Shown: positions 1 through 5,311 of the stretch, one piece after another | How positions within the stretch are numbered: the stretch's first letter is position 1 | Layout: each line of letters opens with the position of its first letter | Assembly: GCA_945900685.1 (NCBI GenBank) | Contig: CAMDJS010000127.1 | Span: forward strand, 1-5,413 | Direction: 5' to 3' | DNA length: 5,413 bases | DNA from: Bordetella parapertussis | Lineage (GTDB): Bacteria; Pseudomonadota; Gammaproteobacteria; Burkholderiales; Burkholderiaceae_C | Notes under the pieces: model-generated | Databases searched by the model: none | Told to the model about the DNA's origin: nothing | The model's input: only the letters and a program-made list of their open reading frames with translations | Program-made: the position numbers and the translations under genes

Positions 1-645
1 GCCAACGCGCGCGCTGCCGTGCTGCACGGCGAGGGCGAGCATTTTTGTGCCGGTCTGGACTTGAGCGAACTGCAATCGCGGGATGCGGGCGAAGGCATGC
101 TGCATTCGCGCATGTGGCACCAAGCGTTTCAGCAAATTCAATTCGGCGCGGTGCCGGTGGTGGTGGCGTTGCACGGCGCTGTCGTTGGCGGCGGGCTGGA
201 ACTGGCGGCATCTTGCCATATTCGCGTGGCGGATGACACCACGTTTTACGCGCTGCCCGAAGGCTCGCGTGGTATTTTTGTAGGCGGCGGCGGCGCGGTG
301 CGCATACCCAAGTTGATCGGCGTAGCGCGCATGACCGACATGATGATGACCGGGCGCGTCTACAACGCGGTCGATGGCGAACGCGCCGGTTTTGCACAAT
401 ACCTGGTCAGCGCTGGGACTGCGTTTGACAAAGCGATGGCGTTGGCCAAACACATCGCAAGTAACGCACCACTGACCAATTACGCACTGATGCACGCACT
501 GCCGCGCATCGCCGAACAAGCTGCAGACCACGGCTTTGTCACCGAGTCGCTGATGTCTTCCATCACGCAAGCCGCGCCCGAGGCCAAAGCACGCGTAGAT
601 GCATTTTTAAAAGGCCGCGCCGCCAAGGTAGAGAAAAAAACATGA
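1..645 (+). CDS. Enoyl-CoA hydratase/isomerase (crotonase) family protein, 5'-truncated by window edge
   Basis: The frame is open from the first base, so the true start lies upstream. 214 codons are visible and family members are usually about 255-270 residues, so roughly 45-50 N-terminal residues are missing. Counting codon 1 at base 1, the first oxyanion-hole segment is CAGLDL (residues 16-21) and the second is GAVVGGGLELA, containing E67. A second glutamate, E87, sits in LPEGSRGIFVGGGG. These two glutamates align with the two catalytic acids of classical enoyl-CoA hydratase, so water addition across a 2-enoyl-CoA double bond is plausible. The protein lacks the FGLSEINWGIPP-type segment of hydroxycinnamoyl-CoA hydratase-lyase, so I favour a beta-oxidation-type hydratase over a vanillin-forming lyase. 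It is cytosolic. The stop codon overlaps the next gene's start (ATGA), which implies translational coupling. The substrate is inferred from that neighbour, a feruloyl-CoA synthase-like ligase. Confidence 0.9.
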   Translation, partial: ANARAAVLHGEGEHFCAGLDLSELQSRDAGEGMLHSRMWHQAFQQIQFGAVPVVVALHGAVVGGGLELAASCHIRVADDTTFYALPEGSRGIFVGGGGAVRIPKLIGVARMTDMMMTGRVYNAVDGERAGFAQYLVSAGTAFDKAMALAKHIASNAPLTNYALMHALPRIAEQAADHGFVTESLMSSITQAAPEAKARVDAFLKGRAAKVEKKT

Positions 646-2495
646 GCGCACCCAAGTACCGCGCCATGCGCTATGGCATCACCAGTGTGCAAGTGCAAAC
701 CCGCGACGACGGTTTGCAATACGTGCTGGCCGATGTGCCGCTGGGCAGTTACCCAGTACGCATGACCGACAAGTTATTGCATTGGGCGCGCGTCACGCCA
801 GAGCGTACTTATGTGGCGCGTCGCAAACGCCTGAGCGACGGCAGCACCGGCGACTGGGAACACCTGACGTATGCGCAGGCGCTGGCAGCAGCCAGGCGCA
901 TAGGTCAGGCATTGCTGCACAGAGGTTTGAGCGTAGACAAACCAGTGCTGATCCTCAGCGAAAACAGCCTGGAACACGCCATGATGGCGCTGGCTTGCAT
1001 GATGGTGGGCGTCGCGCATTGCCCGGTGTCGCCCGCGTATTCCACCGTCAGCAAAGACTACGACAAACTCAAACACATCATGCGCACACTCACGCCCGGC
1101 ATGGTGATGGCCGTGGACGCAGACCGCTACGGCGCAGCGATGAAAGCCTGTGTGCCTGAAGATGTAGAAATCGTGCTGGGTAACGGCCACATTGAAGGCA
1201 GAACACACACGCGTTTTGCCGACCTGCTGAAAACGCCCGACACCCCAGCGGTAGACGTCGCCATGCAAGCCACCGGGCCTGACACGGTGGTGAAATTTTT
1301 GTTCACCTCGGGCTCGACCAATATGCCCAAAGGCGTGGTCAACACGCACGGCATGTGGTGCGCCAACCAACAGCAAATGTTGCAGTCCATGCCGGTGCTG
1401 GCCGAGTCGCCGCCGGTGCTGGTTGACTGGCTGCCGTGGAACCACACGTTCGGAGGTAATCATAATTTTGGATTGGCGCTCTACCACGGCGGCTCTCTAT
1501 ACATAGACGACGGCAAACCCGTGCCTGCCCTCATGCACGAAACACTGCGCAACTTGCGCGAGATAGCACCCACTATTTATTTCAATGTGCCCACGGGTCT
1601 TGAAGCCATTGCCAACGCCATGCACACCGACGATCTGCTGCGGCGCAACCTGCTGAGCAAAGTGCGCATGTTTTTTTACTCGGGTGCCGCCTTGGCACAA
1701 CCCATCTGGGACAGCTTGCATGCATCGCAAGAGCGCGAAGTGGGCGAGCGCATCGTCATGGGTACAGGTTTGGGCATGACCGAGACCGGGCCGTTCGGCA
1801 TTTTTGTGCCGCGCCCCGAAGTTGAGTCAGGTGATTTGGGATTACCTGCTGCGGGTCTGCAATTGAAACTGGTGCCTGTGGGAGACAAGGTTGAAGTGCG
1901 GTACAAAGGTCCGAACGTGACACCGGGTTACTGGCGCGCTCCCGAAGCCAACACGGAAAGTTTTGACGAAGAAGGCTTTTTGAAAAGCGGCGACGCTGTG
2001 GTCTGGCGCGACCCTTTGCAACCCAACTTGGGTTTGCGTTTTAATGGTCGCATCGCCGAAGATTTCAAACTTGCCACGGGAACTTTCGTCAGCGTAGGGC
2101 CACTGCGCGCACGCATCATCGCCGCCGCTGCGCCTTATGTGCAAGATGCCGTCATCACCGGTTTGAACATGAAGGAAGTCGGCGCCATGCTGTTCACCAC
2201 ACCACGAGTGCGCGAGCTTTGCGATTTGCCTTTAAGCGCAACGCTGAGTGAGGTGTTGCAACACCCCAAGGTGACAGCGTATTTTCAGCACCTGCTCAAC
2301 ACCTTGGCCGCACAAGCCACCGGCAGCGCAAGCCGGGTAGCGCGCATGGTGCTGCTGAGCGAGCCGCCGTCTATTGACAAAGGCGAAGTGACTGACAAAG
2401 GCTCTGTCAATCAACGGGCTGTGCTGAAACACCGGGACGCGCTGGTGCAGGCTTTGCATGATGGCAGTGCGACGGGCATTTTGTCGCCGCATTGA
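642..2495 (+). CDS. fcs: Feruloyl-CoA synthase-like AMP-forming acyl-CoA ligase
   Basis: This 617-residue member of the adenylate-forming (ANL) superfamily would activate a carboxylic acid, probably ferulate or a related hydroxycinnamate, to its CoA thioester using ATP. Visible motifs are the phosphate-binding loop TSGSTNMPKG (222-231), the core motif LGMTE (377-381), the ribose-binding aspartate in SGD (D451), and the hinge motif NGRIAEDFK (R470, K476). A C-terminal DKGEVTDKGSVNQR segment carries K580 and K586; K586 is my candidate for the catalytic lysine. The hinge and C-terminal motifs differ from the usual GRxKDxxK and PKTxxGKxxR, but the length (about 600-630) and the TDKGSVNQR ending resemble the feruloyl-CoA synthase group of Burkholderiales. 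The start is the ATG overlapping the crotonase stop, with GGTAGAG about 8 nt upstream. Substrate identity rests on family resemblance and the adjacent hydratase; another aryl or acyl acid is possible. Confidence 0.85.
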   Translation: MSAPKYRAMRYGITSVQVQTRDDGLQYVLADVPLGSYPVRMTDKLLHWARVTPERTYVARRKRLSDGSTGDWEHLTYAQALAAARRIGQALLHRGLSVDKPVLILSENSLEHAMMALACMMVGVAHCPVSPAYSTVSKDYDKLKHIMRTLTPGMVMAVDADRYGAAMKACVPEDVEIVLGNGHIEGRTHTRFADLLKTPDTPAVDVAMQATGPDTVVKFLFTSGSTNMPKGVVNTHGMWCANQQQMLQSMPVLAESPPVLVDWLPWNHTFGGNHNFGLALYHGGSLYIDDGKPVPALMHETLRNLREIAPTIYFNVPTGLEAIANAMHTDDLLRRNLLSKVRMFFYSGAALAQPIWDSLHASQEREVGERIVMGTGLGMTETGPFGIFVPRPEVESGDLGLPAAGLQLKLVPVGDKVEVRYKGPNVTPGYWRAPEANTESFDEEGFLKSGDAVVWRDPLQPNLGLRFNGRIAEDFKLATGTFVSVGPLRARIIAAAAPYVQDAVITGLNMKEVGAMLFTTPRVRELCDLPLSATLSEVLQHPKVTAYFQHLLNTLAAQATGSASRVARMVLLSEPPSIDKGEVTDKGSVNQRAVLKHRDALVQALHDGSATGILSPH

Positions 2496-2503
2496 TTTAA
2501 TCG

Positions 2504-2552
2504 GCTTGAAAACCTTGACTCAAGCAGGTAAAGCTTGATTCAAAACTCAAGC
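2504..2552. repeat. Paired TTGA-N-TCAA palindromes, possible operator
   Basis: Two short palindromes, TTGAcTCAA (2515-2523) and TTGAtTCAA (2535-2543), have centres exactly 20 bp apart, about two helical turns. Each is also part of a wider inverted repeat: GCTTGA-N10-TCAAGC (2504-2525) and GCTTGA-N8-TCAAGC (2533-2552). No T-run follows either hairpin, so an intrinsic terminator is unlikely. The position just upstream of an autoregulation-prone toxin-antitoxin operon makes an operator for its ribbon-helix-helix antitoxin the natural guess. The repeats end about 25 bp upstream of the proposed -35 box, so another regulator or an activator-type site is also possible. The pattern is seen directly; its function is inferred. 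Confidence 0.5.
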
Positions 2553-2577
2553 ATAAAATCATACTAAATCTTATTTG

Positions 2578-2622
2578 TTGACTTTAATATAGGTTTTGAT
2601 AACATTATTTCATATTTAGAGG
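2578..2622 (+). promoter_or_regulatory. Candidate sigma70-type promoter and ribosome binding site of the toxin-antitoxin operon
   Basis: TTGACT (2578-2583) closely matches a -35 box. After a 16-nt spacer comes TAACAT (2600-2605), a 4/6 match to the -10 consensus, preceded by TG one base upstream (2597-2598) as in extended -10 promoters. The surrounding sequence is distinctly AT-rich compared with the genes on either side. AGAGG (2618-2622) lies 7 nt before the antitoxin ATG and is a good Shine-Dalgarno sequence. A small symmetric ATAA-CA-TTAT (2599-2608) overlaps the -10 box and could also contribute to repression. The promoter is a consensus-based prediction only. Confidence 0.5.
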
Positions 2623-2629
2623 CAAAACC

Positions 2630-3001
2630 ATGAGCCAAACCAATTACCAACGCTTCACTATCACTGTGCCTGACAGCATGGCCTCGCAGATTGAGCAAGT
2701 CTGCCGAGACGAAGGCCGCAACCGTTCCGAACTGTTTCGCGAAGCGTTTCGGGTGTATTTGACGCACTCGCAAACCGGCCTGACCGCACCGCAAGTGCTC
2801 ACTGCACGTGAAGACCCGTTCCGCCTGTTCTGGCCCCAGGGCGCGGCTCAGTCCGGTCAGGTTTACGACCGCTTGGCGACAGAGAGCGAAAAGGACCGGC
2901 TGCTTGAGCAATGGGCGCACATGGTTGAAACCGAACCTGGGTTTGAAGATGTGCGTGCGGTCTCCGATGCCGCCGACGGCCTGGCCTCTGAGGCGGTCTG
3001 A
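2630..3001 (+). CDS. Ribbon-helix-helix (CopG/MazE-like) antitoxin of a type II toxin-antitoxin system
   Basis: This 123-residue protein begins with a recognisable ribbon-helix-helix domain. The beta-strand QRFTITVP (7-14) is followed by a helix (about 16-28), the turn GRNRSE (29-34) and a second helix LFREAFRVYL (35-44). Dimers of such domains bind palindromic operators, and in type II systems they repress their own operon. Residues from about 45 onward would be the toxin-binding part, ending in an acidic, alanine-rich tail (about 93-123). At 123 residues it is longer than typical MazE proteins of about 80, with an unassigned middle segment (about 50-85) containing REDPFRLFWP. The start is supported by AGAGG 7 nt upstream. 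The stop overlaps the toxin start by one base (TGATG), the classic antitoxin-first arrangement. The DNA-binding call is firm; pairing with the toxin follows from gene order. Confidence 0.85.
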   Translation: MSQTNYQRFTITVPDSMASQIEQVCRDEGRNRSELFREAFRVYLTHSQTGLTAPQVLTAREDPFRLFWPQGAAQSGQVYDRLATESEKDRLLEQWAHMVETEPGFEDVRAVSDAADGLASEAV

Positions 3002-3357
3002 TGGACATGGACATACGCCGGGGCGACATTTACCTGATCGACTTCGACCCGCCCAAAGGCGCTGAACTCAAAGCCGGTTCTGAAATCATGAAACGCAGAC
3101 CTGCCGTCGTGCTGTCGCGCGACGCCATCAACAAAGTGCGCCGCACAGTCATGGTCGTACCCTTGTCCACCTCGCCTCAACCGGTGCCCGTGTTTGCAGT
3201 TCCCGTGCCTTCAGCCGGCCCTCAGTCGGTGGCCGTTTGCGACCAGATCACCACCATCAACAAAGCCACGCGGGTGCTCAAACGCATAGGCAGTTTGTCC
3301 AGCGCAGACCTCAGCCTGATAGAGCGCAGCATCATGGACGCACTGGCCTTGGCCTGA
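3001..3357 (+). CDS. MazF/PemK-family endoribonuclease toxin
   Basis: This 118-residue protein has the family's normal length and motif order. RRGDIYLIDFDPPKG (6-20) is the N-terminal beta-strand and loop, and KRRPAVVLS (31-39) carries the conserved arginine region. VMVVPLSTSP (50-59) holds the serine/threonine motif that matches the catalytic threonine region of MazF. A C-terminal half with DQITTINK (81-88), IGSLSS (96-101) and a final helix completes the fold. MazF/PemK toxins cleave single-stranded RNA at short specific sequences and arrest growth when the antitoxin is lost; the recognition sequence cannot be read from this protein. The ATG overlaps the antitoxin stop, and TGAGG (2989-2993) lies 7 nt upstream, which favours this start over the second in-frame ATG two codons later. 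It looks intact, with no frameshift or internal stop. Confidence 0.93.
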   Translation: MDMDIRRGDIYLIDFDPPKGAELKAGSEIMKRRPAVVLSRDAINKVRRTVMVVPLSTSPQPVPVFAVPVPSAGPQSVAVCDQITTINKATRVLKRIGSLSSADLSLIERSIMDALALA

Positions 3358-3424
3358 CACCGCACAGTCAATGCCCAAGCCCAGTGCTGTCGCCTGCTTA
3401 CATAATCTCTTTGTGACCAACCAT

Positions 3425-3427
3425 AGG
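3425..3427 (+). promoter_or_regulatory. Weak ribosome binding site of the Bug-family gene
   Basis: A short AGG core lies 11 nt before the ATG at 3439, somewhat distant from optimum. The 81-nt gap after the toxin gene (3358-3438) contains CATAAT (3401-3406), which could be a -10 box, but no convincing -35 partner at 16-18 nt. I see no clear intrinsic terminator for the toxin operon, so read-through from the toxin-antitoxin operon is possible. Confidence 0.35.
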
Positions 3428-3438
3428 TAAAACGCACC

Positions 3439-4464
3439 ATGAAGACAAGCCTTTTGACATCACCTTCCCGCCGCCAAACGCTGCAAACGCTTTCCTTACC
3501 TGCTGTCACCGTTGCGTTGTCACCGTTTTCTGCATTCGCTCAAACAAGTGGTTTGCCTGTTGAGCAGGTCAAAATCATTTGCGGTTTTCCGGCGGGCGGC
3601 ACAGCCGACATCACCAGCAGGCGCGTAGGAGACAAAATCACCGGCAGCAACTACACACGCAACGGCGTGTTGGTGGAAAACAAAACCGGCGCGGGCGGAC
3701 GCATCGCCATTGAAGCTGTCAAAAACGCACCTGCAGACGGCAGCACGCTGTTGCTGAGTGCCTATTCCATGATGCTGATTTACCCGCACATCTACAAATC
3801 GCTCAGCTATGACCCGTTCAAAGATTTTGTGCCGGTGTCCACAGCCTCTGCGTTGTCGCATGGCTTGGCGGTAGGCCCTATGGTGCCGTCTTCAGTGAAA
3901 ACTGTGAAAGACTTTTTGGCCTGGTGCAAAGCCAATCCCGAGCGCGCCAACTATGCGTCACCCGCTGCGGGTTCAACGCCGCATTTTTTAGGTGCACTCC
4001 TCAGCTTGAACAGCGGCGTGGCCATACAACATGTGGCTTACCGCGGCTCAGTGCCTGGCGTGACCGATGTGATTGGCGGACAGATCGCTGCCATGTTCAC
4101 ACCGCATGGCGATTTTTTGGCCAACCACCGCGCTGGCAAGTTGCGCATCCTGGCTACCTCAGGCAAAGCGCGCTCACCCTTTGTCGCAGAAGTTCCCACA
4201 TTTGCCGAGCAAGGTTTTGCAGATTTGACGGTCGAGGAATGGTTTGGTTTTTTTGCCCCAGCCAAAACGCCCACGTCAATCGTCAGCGCGGCCAACTCGG
4301 CGATCAACCAAGCATTGAAAGACAAGGCTTTGGTGGAAGGACTCGGCTTGATGGGACTGCAAACTTACGGCGGCAGCAGCGAAGACATGGCCAAAGACAT
4401 GCGCCGCCTCTACGACTACTGGGGCCCGATCGTCAAGCGCATTGGCTTTTCGGCAGATTCATGA
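3439..4464 (+). CDS. Bug-family (tripartite tricarboxylate transporter) periplasmic substrate-binding protein
   Basis: This 341-residue protein belongs to the Bug/TctC solute receptors that are greatly expanded in Burkholderiales. An N-terminal signal peptide contains a twin-arginine-like SRRQTL (10-15), a moderately hydrophobic stretch (about 17-30) and a likely cleavage site AFA|Q after residue 34, so the mature protein should be periplasmic. Family hallmarks are VKIICGFPAGGTADITSR near the mature N terminus, LVENKTGAGGRIA followed by APADGSTLLLS, then GSTPHFLG and VAYRGSVPGVTDVIGGQIAAMF. These form the two-lobed carboxylate-binding cleft. Such proteins bind dicarboxylates, aromatic acids or other organic anions; the ligand cannot be told from sequence. 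No TctA/TctB membrane subunits are in the window, as is common for orphan Bug genes. Proximity to the feruloyl-CoA synthase gene hints at an aromatic acid ligand, but the toxin-antitoxin operon lies between them. Confidence 0.92.
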   Translation: MKTSLLTSPSRRQTLQTLSLPAVTVALSPFSAFAQTSGLPVEQVKIICGFPAGGTADITSRRVGDKITGSNYTRNGVLVENKTGAGGRIAIEAVKNAPADGSTLLLSAYSMMLIYPHIYKSLSYDPFKDFVPVSTASALSHGLAVGPMVPSSVKTVKDFLAWCKANPERANYASPAAGSTPHFLGALLSLNSGVAIQHVAYRGSVPGVTDVIGGQIAAMFTPHGDFLANHRAGKLRILATSGKARSPFVAEVPTFAEQGFADLTVEEWFGFFAPAKTPTSIVSAANSAINQALKDKALVEGLGLMGLQTYGGSSEDMAKDMRRLYDYWGPIVKRIGFSADS

Positions 4465-4505
4465 ACGACATGGCAGGCAATTACACTCCAGCGTTTAAAT
4501 AATTC

Positions 4506-4510
4506 AAGGA
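4506..4510 (+). promoter_or_regulatory. Ribosome binding site of the FKBP gene
   Basis: AAGGA lies 6 nt before the ATG at 4517 and fixes that start. The 52-nt gap after the Bug gene shows no terminator or obvious promoter, so the two genes are probably co-transcribed. Confidence 0.6.
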
Positions 4511-4516
4511 ACACCC

Positions 4517-4870
4517 ATGATCACCACCGACAGCGGCCTGCAATACGAAGACACACACACCGGCGACGGCGCTTTGGCGGTAGCCGGTCAATATGTGTCA
4601 GTGCACTACACAGGCTGGTTATGGGTAGACGGCGAGAAAGGCGAAAAGTTTGACTCCAGCCTGGACCGCAACGACCCTTTCGAGTTTGGTCTGGGCCAAG
4701 GCATGGTCATCAAGGGCTGGGACGAAGGCGTGCAAGGCATGCATGTCGGCGGTAAACGCAGCTTACTGATTCCGCCAGACTTGGGCTACGGCGCTTACGG
4801 CGCTGGCGGCGTCATCCCACCGAATGCCACGCTGGTGTTTGAGGTGGAACTGTTGGGTGTGGAAGACTGA
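4517..4870 (+). CDS. FKBP-type peptidyl-prolyl cis-trans isomerase, single-domain cytosolic
   Basis: This 117-residue single-domain FKBP would catalyse cis-trans isomerisation of Xaa-Pro bonds. The FK506-binding pocket residues of human FKBP12 are nearly all present: Y31 (VHYTG), F45 and D46 (FDSS), R51, F55, V64 and I65, W68 (GWDEGV), Y91 (GYG) and F108 (VFEVELL). The loop [12 protein letters not shown] (95-106) is also typical, though FKBP12's histidine in this region is not matched. There is no signal peptide, so it should act in the cytosol, and there is no additional chaperone or dimerisation domain, unlike FkpA/Mip proteins. Length (about 110-120) matches the small FKBPs common in betaproteobacteria. 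It follows the Bug gene on the same strand by 52 nt. This is a housekeeping folding factor with no evident functional link to its neighbours. Confidence 0.95.
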   Translation: MITTDSGLQYEDTHTGDGALAVAGQYVSVHYTGWLWVDGEKGEKFDSSLDRNDPFEFGLGQGMVIKGWDEGVQGMHVGGKRSLLIPPDLGYGAYGAGGVIPPNATLVFEVELLGVED

Positions 4871-4936
4871 TTGTTTTCAAATCGGTGCACGTATCAGCCT
4901 CAGTTGACTGACACATTCAACAACCCGATCTTGCCC

Positions 4937-5209
4937 TTACTTGGCGGCAGTGCGCATCTGGCTTTGCAAAAAGCTGGGCAACCAATTGCGCGCAGCCAAG
5001 CACAGTGACACCTGAATTTTTTCATCTATCGGAAGCGTCGCTTCTTTCAACATCGCCAATTTGTATTCCTTAGCTATTTGCATCAATTGCGACTTGAATT
5101 TATCGTGGGTGGCAGGCGTCACATAGACATTGAATGAGTTGATCAAGTCGATGGGCTCTTCAAAGGTGTAGGCAAAGTAATCTGCCGATTCTCTGCGGGT
5201 CATGCGCAT
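4937..5209 (-). CDS. Hypothetical protein, AT-rich, start uncertain
   Basis: I do not recognise this protein. From the first available ATG (5209) it is 90 residues, soluble-looking, with no signal peptide or membrane segment. It starts MRMTRRESADYFAYTFEEP and continues with a predicted helical, lysine-rich middle (about 35-60) and a short C-terminal tail ending MRTAAK. The start is doubtful: no Shine-Dalgarno sequence precedes 5209, and the same frame stays open upstream to 5302 without any ATG, GTG, TTG or CTG. An alternative ATG at 5264-5262 in another frame would join this frame if the A6 run at 5238-5243 had one base fewer, giving about 108 residues. The gene is markedly AT-rich (positions 5041-5100 are 21/60 G+C) compared with the rest of the window, and it abuts an IS30 element, so it may be acquired or decayed. 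It converges on the FKBP gene with 66 nt between stops. Confidence 0.5.
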   Translation of the reverse strand: MRMTRRESADYFAYTFEEPIDLINSFNVYVTPATHDKFKSQLMQIAKEYKLAMLKEATLPIDEKIQVSLCLAARNWLPSFLQSQMRTAAK

Positions 5210-5302
5210 GATGGGGCCATCGGGTATCCAACTGAACTTTTTTGAATATGAATTCTCTGGACATGATGTGTACCCGTCTTCCTTTCTTATTGCATCAAAG
5301 CT
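5210..5302 (-). other. Start-less in-frame 5' extension of the hypothetical gene, possible broken 5' end
   Basis: The 31 codons upstream of the 5209 ATG are free of stops until TAA at 5305-5303 and encode a sensible-looking peptide that includes KKFSWIPDGPI just before the ATG. They contain no usual start codon. Either the gene is a 5'-truncated remnant, or it begins at ATG 5264 in a neighbouring frame (peptide MSREFIFKK) and is shifted at the six-A run on the minus strand (5243-5238). Both readings are inference; the open frame and the run are seen directly. Confidence 0.35.
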
Positions 5303-5311
5303 TTATTTAAT

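Noticed and set aside
1..645. Crotonase as a hydroxycinnamoyl-CoA hydratase-lyase (Ech, vanillin-forming)
   Set aside because: The neighbour gene suggests it, but the segment around E87 (LPEGSRGIFVGGGG) does not match the lyase's FGLSEINWGIPP-type sequence.
774..1487. Long minus-strand open frame (237 codons) inside the ligase gene
   Set aside because: It is fully antisense to a well-supported ligase coding region. Its translation is rich in His, Arg and Cys with no recognisable motif, typical of a shadow frame in GC-rich DNA.
2504..2552. Inverted repeats read as an intrinsic terminator for the ligase operon
   Set aside because: The stems are only 6 bp and moderately AT-rich, and no T-run follows either one. 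An operator fits better.
2564..2920. Minus-strand open frame covering the toxin-antitoxin promoter and most of the antitoxin gene
   Set aside because: It is antisense to a convincing RHH gene with a good ribosome binding site and has no recognisable domain.
3924..4502. Plus-strand open frame of 192 codons overlapping the Bug gene
   Set aside because: It lies in a second frame of the Bug gene, which has clear family motifs. The alternative translation is rich in Arg, Cys and Trp and looks non-coding.
4461..4502. A 13-codon ORF starting at ATG overlapping the Bug stop codon (ATGA) and ending just before the FKBP ribosome binding site
   Set aside because: The geometry is that of a coupled leader peptide, but the peptide ([13 protein letters not shown]) has no recognisable feature. 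An ATGA overlap and a stop within 13 codons are expected by chance fairly often.
4871..4936. Possible bidirectional terminator between the convergent FKBP and hypothetical genes
   Set aside because: Only a 4-bp stem (TCAG-TTGA-CTGA) is visible, with no adjacent T-run on either strand.
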